From assembly GCF_051488685.1 (NCBI RefSeq), contig NZ_JBPSEH010000005.1, positions 186,001-250,000 on the forward strand: a stretch of 64,000 nucleotides of DNA, given 5' to 3'. Of the stretch, positions 60,013 through 64,000 are shown piece by piece. A program made the translations under genes and the position numbers. The number at the start of each line of letters is the position of its first letter. The first letter of the stretch is position 1. Below the pieces are notes generated by a model. That model saw only the letters and a program-made list of their open reading frames with translations, was not told where the DNA came from and made no database searches. The stretch is from Melioribacter sp051488685. GTDB lineage: Bacteria; Bacteroidota; Ignavibacteria; Ignavibacteriales; Melioribacteraceae.

Positions 60013-62022
60013 TTATTTTTTTTGATTAATTGCCAATAAAATCTCTTCTCGATTATCGGTGGGCAGTGTGCATGAAAAATCCTTGCAAAGATAGTAGATC
60101 GTCTTTTGGGAATCGAGTTTGTAATTCTCAAGCCATGGCGCTCTTTCAATCATTTTCTCAATGTTATTTTTGTCGACATGAAGATAATAGAGGTTTGAGT
60201 TTTTCCTTAACTGCGAGATAAATTTTTGCTCTGGCTTATTTCCAGAAATCAATAAAAGAGAAGTATCTTTGGAATGAAATTTCATAATACCACGCAGAAA
60301 ATATGTATACCCGATCGAACTTTTATTTAACGAGGAAGAAAATGCTTTAATCGAATTTACTGCCAGTTCTCTATTATTACCTGTAATAAAATAAAGTTCG
60401 ATTAAATTTAGCAACTGAATCGAATTCCCCGACGGGATTGCGCCGTCGTAAGCAAATTTTAATCTTATTGTATTCTCTTCTGGCCGATTGTAAAAAAATC
60501 CCCCTTCAGATTTGTCTTCGAATAAATCCGTAAGTATATCGTTAATTTGAAGTGCTCGAAAAAGATAATCTTCGTTCAGAGTGGTTTTGTAGAGTTCGAG
60601 AGCGGCTTTAATTAAATACGCATAATCGTCGAGAAAACCGGGAATTTTATTCTCGGAATAATGATACAATTGATTATTGACAAAAGCATGGTCTATCAAA
60701 TATGCGAAAGCTTTTTCAGCGCTTGCAATCATTTCTTTATTTTCGAGAATCGAGCCCGCCAAAGCAAGCGACGAGATAACCATTGAATTCCAGTCTGTTA
60801 AAATTTTTTCGTCTCTTAAAGGTTTGATTCTTTTGCTCCTGGCTTCGAGTAAAATTTTTCTTATGGACTCAATTTTATCTCTTCCGTATTGAACACGAAG
60901 TATGTCAGATCTTTGTTGCAAGAAGAAGATATTTTTCCTCGTTGGATTTCCAGTCGATTCGTTGCGGTGATTGCCCTCCTCTGAAAAGTTAAATATTTCC
61001 CGAGCAATCCCGTAATCGTTCCCCAAAAGCGACTTGATTTCATCTGAAGTCCAGAGATAATATTTTCCTTCTTCCCCTTCACTGTCGGCATCCAGTGCCG
61101 AATAAAATGCACCTTCAGAAGAGGTCATTTCGTTTTTAATAAATTCATATACTTCTTTAACCGTATCGGCATAAAAGCTATCGCCAGTTTTTGCATAAGC
61201 GAGTGCGTAAACTTCGATCAATGAAGCCTGATCGTAAATCATTTTTTCGAAGTGAGGAAGGAACCATTTTTTGTCCGTCGAATAACGATGAAATCCAAAG
61301 CCGATTTGATCGTATATTCCGCCTTTTCTCATTTCAGTGAGAGTTTTTTCAACCATTTCATTTGCCTGCCGATTATTGTAATCGAGAAGAAAGAGAAGGT
61401 TGTGAGGTGCAGGAAATTTTGGAGCAGTTCCGAAACCTCCGTACTCGGCATCGAAATTCAATTTCAGTGTTTCGAATGCTTTGTCGATAATCGAATTGTC
61501 AAAGGCTTCGCTTGTCGAAGATTCAAAATGTTTGATAATGGTTGATGATATTTCATCGGAAGTACGCAATAACAGACTTCTGTCTTTGTTCCATAAATCG
61601 ATTATTCTGTTCAATAGATCGACAAAACCGATTCTCCCGTAATATGAATACTTCGGGAAATAAGTGCCGGCGTAAAATGGCTTTCTATCGGGTGTAAGAA
61701 AAATCGAAAGAGGCCAGCCTCCCCTGCCCGTAATCAACTGGCAGGCGGTCATGTAAATTGAGTCAATGTCGGGACGTTCTTCCCTGTCGACTTTAATCGA
61801 AATAAAATGTTTATTGAGAAGTTCGGCTACTTCTTCGTCTTCAAAAGATTCGTGAGCCATAACATGGCACCAATGACAGGTTGAATAACCGATAGAAAGA
61901 AAGACAGGCTTGTCTTCCCTTTGAGCGATACGGAAAGCTTCGTCGCACCACGCATACCAATTGACAGGATTATCTGCGTGTTGTCTTAAATATGGCGATT
62001 TCTCGTTTTTTAAGCGATTAAT
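60013..62022 (-). CDS. DUF255 thioredoxin-domain protein (YyaL/spermatogenesis-associated protein 20 family)
   Basis: A protein of about 669 residues. The N-terminal thioredoxin-like domain begins NRLKNEKSPYLRQHADNPVNWYAW and has the STCHWCHVM redox motif; a long (alpha/alpha)6 barrel similar to N-acylglucosamine 2-epimerases fills the rest (RGGWPLSIFLTPDRKPFYAGTYFP, GFHRYSTDKKWFLPHFEKMIYDQA). Family function is unknown. The frame can be read from a GTG at 62055, but that codon lies inside the terminator hairpin of the FKBP gene. Family proteins normally start at the residue just before NRLKNEKSPYL; here that is an ATT codon (62020-62022) behind AGGAAGAG, taken as the start with caution. Confidence 0.85.
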   Translation of the reverse strand: MNRLKNEKSPYLRQHADNPVNWYAWCDEAFRIAQREDKPVFLSIGYSTCHWCHVMAHESFEDEEVAELLNKHFISIKVDREERPDIDSIYMTACQLITGRGGWPLSIFLTPDRKPFYAGTYFPKYSYYGRIGFVDLLNRIIDLWNKDRSLLLRTSDEISSTIIKHFESSTSEAFDNSIIDKAFETLKLNFDAEYGGFGTAPKFPAPHNLLFLLDYNNRQANEMVEKTLTEMRKGGIYDQIGFGFHRYSTDKKWFLPHFEKMIYDQASLIEVYALAYAKTGDSFYADTVKEVYEFIKNEMTSSEGAFYSALDADSEGEEGKYYLWTSDEIKSLLGNDYGIAREIFNFSEEGNHRNESTGNPTRKNIFFLQQRSDILRVQYGRDKIESIRKILLEARSKRIKPLRDEKILTDWNSMVISSLALAGSILENKEMIASAEKAFAYLIDHAFVNNQLYHYSENKIPGFLDDYAYLIKAALELYKTTLNEDYLFRALQINDILTDLFEDKSEGGFFYNRPEENTIRLKFAYDGAIPSGNSIQLLNLIELYFITGNNRELAVNSIKAFSSSLNKSSIGYTYFLRGIMKFHSKDTSLLLISGNKPEQKFISQLRKNSNLYYLHVDKNNIEKMIERAPWLENYKLDSQKTIYYLCKDFSCTLPTDNREEILLAINQKK

Positions 62023-62038
62023 TTTCTCTTCCTTTCGG

Positions 62039-62070
62039 AAAAAAAAGCTCCACACTCAATAGTATGGAGC
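62039..62070 (-). terminator. Intrinsic terminator after the FKBP gene
   Basis: On the minus strand GCTCCATACT and AGTGTGGAGC pair over ten bases (one T-G) around an ATTG loop (62047-62070), directly followed by eight T residues (62046-62039). It begins 17 bases after the FKBP stop and ends 17 bases before the likely start of the DUF255 gene. Confidence 0.9.
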
Positions 62071-62087
62071 AAGTTAAACTAACTAAA

Positions 62088-62522
62088 TTATTCTTCTTCG
62101 ATCGATACCAATTCAATGTGAAAGTTAAGGTCCTGCCCTGCTAATTCATGATTTGCATCCACCACAATACCATCTTCGAGCACATCAACGATCGTAAGGG
62201 GAATAATTTGATTGTCATCTGTTTGCATATGAAGTTTCATTCCAACTTCCGGATTCAAGTTAGGAGGAAGGTTTGAATTATTTACTTTGATAATCAAATC
62301 TTCCCTTCTTTGTCCGTAAGCTTCGTCGGCAGGAATATTAATATCGACGGTTTGTCCTGGTTCGAGACCAACAACTGCCTCTTCAAATTTACCGAGCAGA
62401 GCTCCTTCACCAATTGTAAATTCAAGGGGTTCGTTGCCGAATGACGAATCGAATTGCGTACCGTCGTTTAATGTTCCGGTATAATGAACTTTTACTTTGT
62501 CGCCTGTTTTTGCGATTGACAT
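62088..62522 (-). CDS. FKBP-type peptidyl-prolyl isomerase, SlyD-like
   Basis: A 144-residue cytoplasmic protein. The FKBP core has KVHYTGTLNDGTQFDSS and FTIGEGALLGKFEEAVVGLEPGQTVDINIPADEAYGQR; the insert-in-flap chaperone domain of SlyD follows (about 75-120), and the last strand is DANHELAGQDLNFHIELVSI. It speeds proline isomerisation and helps folding. The His-rich metal tail of E. coli SlyD is absent. GGAGG stands 7 bases before the ATG. A hairpin with stem CCGCATTC/GAATGCGG lies 2-3 bases upstream of that sequence (62537-62554). Confidence 0.93.
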   Translation of the reverse strand: MSIAKTGDKVKVHYTGTLNDGTQFDSSFGNEPLEFTIGEGALLGKFEEAVVGLEPGQTVDINIPADEAYGQRREDLIIKVNNSNLPPNLNPEVGMKLHMQTDDNQIIPLTIVDVLEDGIVVDANHELAGQDLNFHIELVSIEEE

Positions 62523-62729
62523 ATTTTTTCCTCCAACCGCATTCCTGAATGCGGGTTATTTTGTTTATAGATTTACCTAAGTTTATTAATTTTTTTTTAA
62601 TAACATCCAATTACTACGAATAGTTTAAGAGAAGAACCAATGTTGCAAATTCGATGTGAAAAACGTCAGGTGTGAAATGCAACTTACGTTACAAATATAA
62701 AAAATATTACTTAGAAAAAAACTAAATTA

Positions 62730-64000
62730 TTAATTTGTTATTCTCGCAGATATTTTTCTAAAATGATATCCGTAAACAGCAAAAGTCATGGCAAGGGGGA
62801 ATTTTTTTGGATATTTTTTAACCGTATAGAAAAACACCTTCCAGAAATAACGTTTTCCGGCGTCGAGTATACCCAGTTTCCATAATATCATAAAAAACGC
62901 TTTAAACTCTCTAAATGTAAATCTGACTTTCGGCCAATCAGGCACACGATAAACATCAACGAAATTTCTTATACGATTATAATATTCTTTCGGCGAATAA
63001 ATTTTTTTGATGATCTGTGTATAGCCTTTTATCAATTCTTTGTAATTCATTCGGGGGACAATGTTCGTAAAGCCATCCATATTGTTGCCGCTGAAGTTGT
63101 CGATCAAGCGGTTCTCTTTTTTTAGCCTGTTATACAATTTAGTGCCGTTAGGAGCATTTAGCAATCCAACCATAGCAGAAACTATACCGCTGCTTTGAAT
63201 AAAATCGACGTATTGTTTATGAAATCCAGGTTTATCGCTGTCGAAACCCACAATAAATCCCCCCGATACTATCATTCCGCTGCCAATTAATTTTTTAACT
63301 GACAATTCGAGGTTTCTTCTTAAGTTTTGTTTCTTACCGCATTCGTTCAAGCTGTCCGGGTCGGTTGTTTCGATTCCTACAAAAACGCTGTTAATACCGG
63401 CATTAATCATCTGAGCGATCAGCTCTTCGTCGTCTGCCAGATTGATCGATACTTCTGTAATAAAATTGAAAGGATACCCTTTTTCTTGTTGCCACTTAAT
63501 AATTGCGGGCAGAGTCTCGGACTTTAAAAGTCTTTTATTGCCGATAAAATTATCGTCAACAATTGAAACTCCACCACGCCAGCCGAGTTGATATAATCTA
63601 TCGAGTTCTGCAATAAATTGGAAACTGCTTTTTGTACGCGGTCGTCTTCCGTTTAAAACAGTTATGCTGCAAAATTCACAATCGTAAGGGCAACCACGTG
63701 AATATTGAATACTCATTGATGCGTATTTATCCATCTCAAGCAGTTCCCACATCGGTACGGGAGTGGCGCCAAGTTCTGGATATTCATTTGTTGAATAAAC
63801 TCTTTCAGCTCTGCCCTTCGAGAGGTCGCTTAAAAATTGCGGCAAAGTTAGTTCGGCTTCATTCAAAACAAAATGGTCTATGCCGGGAAAATCGTTATAC
63901 TGAAAAGTAAAAAGGGGACCACCACCAACTATTGGTTTGTCCAGATTATTACATTTTCTAATAATTTTTCTTATCGATGAGGTATGAATATTCATTCCGC
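62730..64000 (-). CDS. B12-binding radical SAM protein, partial
   Basis: The frame is open to the right edge of the window, so the start is missing; an ATG at 63995 is internal or the product is incomplete at its N-terminus. The visible part begins in the end of a cobalamin-binding domain (DKPIVGGGPLFTF...IDHFVLNEAELTLPQFL) and continues into a radical SAM domain with the 4Fe-4S ligands in RGCPYDCEFCSI. Family motifs are SIVDDNFIGN, INSVFVGIETTDPDSL and a DUF4070-like C-terminal part (KIYSPKEYYNRI). Such proteins (Hpn-type and related) modify lipids, hopanoids or other molecules by radical methylation or thiolation. The substrate is unknown. The 62523-62729 spacer before it holds nothing else clear. 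Confidence 0.85.
   Translation of the reverse strand, partial: GMNIHTSSIRKIIRKCNNLDKPIVGGGPLFTFQYNDFPGIDHFVLNEAELTLPQFLSDLSKGRAERVYSTNEYPELGATPVPMWELLEMDKYASMSIQYSRGCPYDCEFCSITVLNGRRPRTKSSFQFIAELDRLYQLGWRGGVSIVDDNFIGNKRLLKSETLPAIIKWQQEKGYPFNFITEVSINLADDEELIAQMINAGINSVFVGIETTDPDSLNECGKKQNLRRNLELSVKKLIGSGMIVSGGFIVGFDSDKPGFHKQYVDFIQSSGIVSAMVGLLNAPNGTKLYNRLKKENRLIDNFSGNNMDGFTNIVPRMNYKELIKGYTQIIKKIYSPKEYYNRIRNFVDVYRVPDWPKVRFTFREFKAFFMILWKLGILDAGKRYFWKVFFYTVKKYPKKFPLAMTFAVYGYHFRKISARITN

Overview
The window is 64 kb of AT-rich, densely coded bacterial chromosome, most likely from the Bacteroidota/Chlorobiota/Ignavibacteriota (FCB) group, and within it something like Ignavibacteria (e.g. a Melioribacter relative). 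This rests on recognition, not on a search. The supporting signs are a type IX secretion C-terminal sorting domain with the NYPNPFNPSTNIKF-type motif, a DUF5916 outer-membrane protein, a patatin-Omp85 fusion, a TTTG-N20-TAnnTTTG promoter before rpmH, and a seven-heme NapC/NirT cytochrome. No tRNA, rRNA, CRISPR array or insertion sequence was seen. Both edges cut a gene: an amidohydrolase on the left and a radical SAM protein on the right.

Layout. 1-5.4 kb (minus strand): sensor kinase - response regulator - truA - truncated mscS - EamA permease - amidohydrolase lipoprotein. A divergent secreted acidic protein follows (5.5-6.2 kb), with regularly spaced TTTAACATT-type repeats in the shared intergenic region that look like response-regulator sites. 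6.3-12.4 kb (plus): seven-heme quinol-oxidase-like cytochrome, an ABC ATPase, radA, a MauE-thioredoxin-like protein, and pabB/pabC-like genes. 12.4-15.6 kb: a possible 35-residue membrane peptide, a DUF971 protein, and a minus-strand decarboxylase/hydrolase pair. 15.9-24.6 kb (plus): proS, rsmI, nfu, a repeat-rich spacer with a strong G-quadruplex candidate, an S9 hydrolase, a kinase-like protein, PEBP, serine hydrolase, FAH hydrolase and FmdB. 24.6-30.3 kb (minus): a complete-looking pseudaminic acid pathway, pseB-pseC-pseG/H fusion-pseI-SpsF-type transferase. 30.7-33.0 kb: a T9SS-exported nuclease-fold protein and two copper-delivery proteins (Sco1, PCuAC). 33.1-42.2 kb (plus): surface polysaccharide genes, with a very AT-rich two-gene insert (39.5-41.3 kb) next to a beheaded glycosyltransferase. 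42.3-45.4 kb: methyltransferases, a VOC protein and a helical protein. 45.4-50.9 kb (minus): rpmH-rnpA-yidD-yidC-patatin/Omp85. 51.2-55.1 kb (plus): DUF5916 protein and a lipase-like lipoprotein. 55.1-60.0 kb (minus): lysC-asd-thrB-thrC, preceded by a promoter and a threonine-rich reading frame. 60-64 kb (minus): FKBP isomerase, DUF255 thioredoxin protein and radical SAM protein.

How it fits together. The cell makes its own aspartate-family amino acids and folate precursors, builds a pseudaminic-acid-decorated surface, exports proteins by T9SS, and has membrane cytochrome and copper-enzyme assembly functions consistent with a flexible respiratory life. The most interesting unexplained signals are the candidate threonine attenuator before lysC, the kinase/regulator/acidic Cys-His protein module with its repeat array, the ImcH-like cytochrome, the AT-rich glycosyltransferase insert, and several structured intergenic elements.
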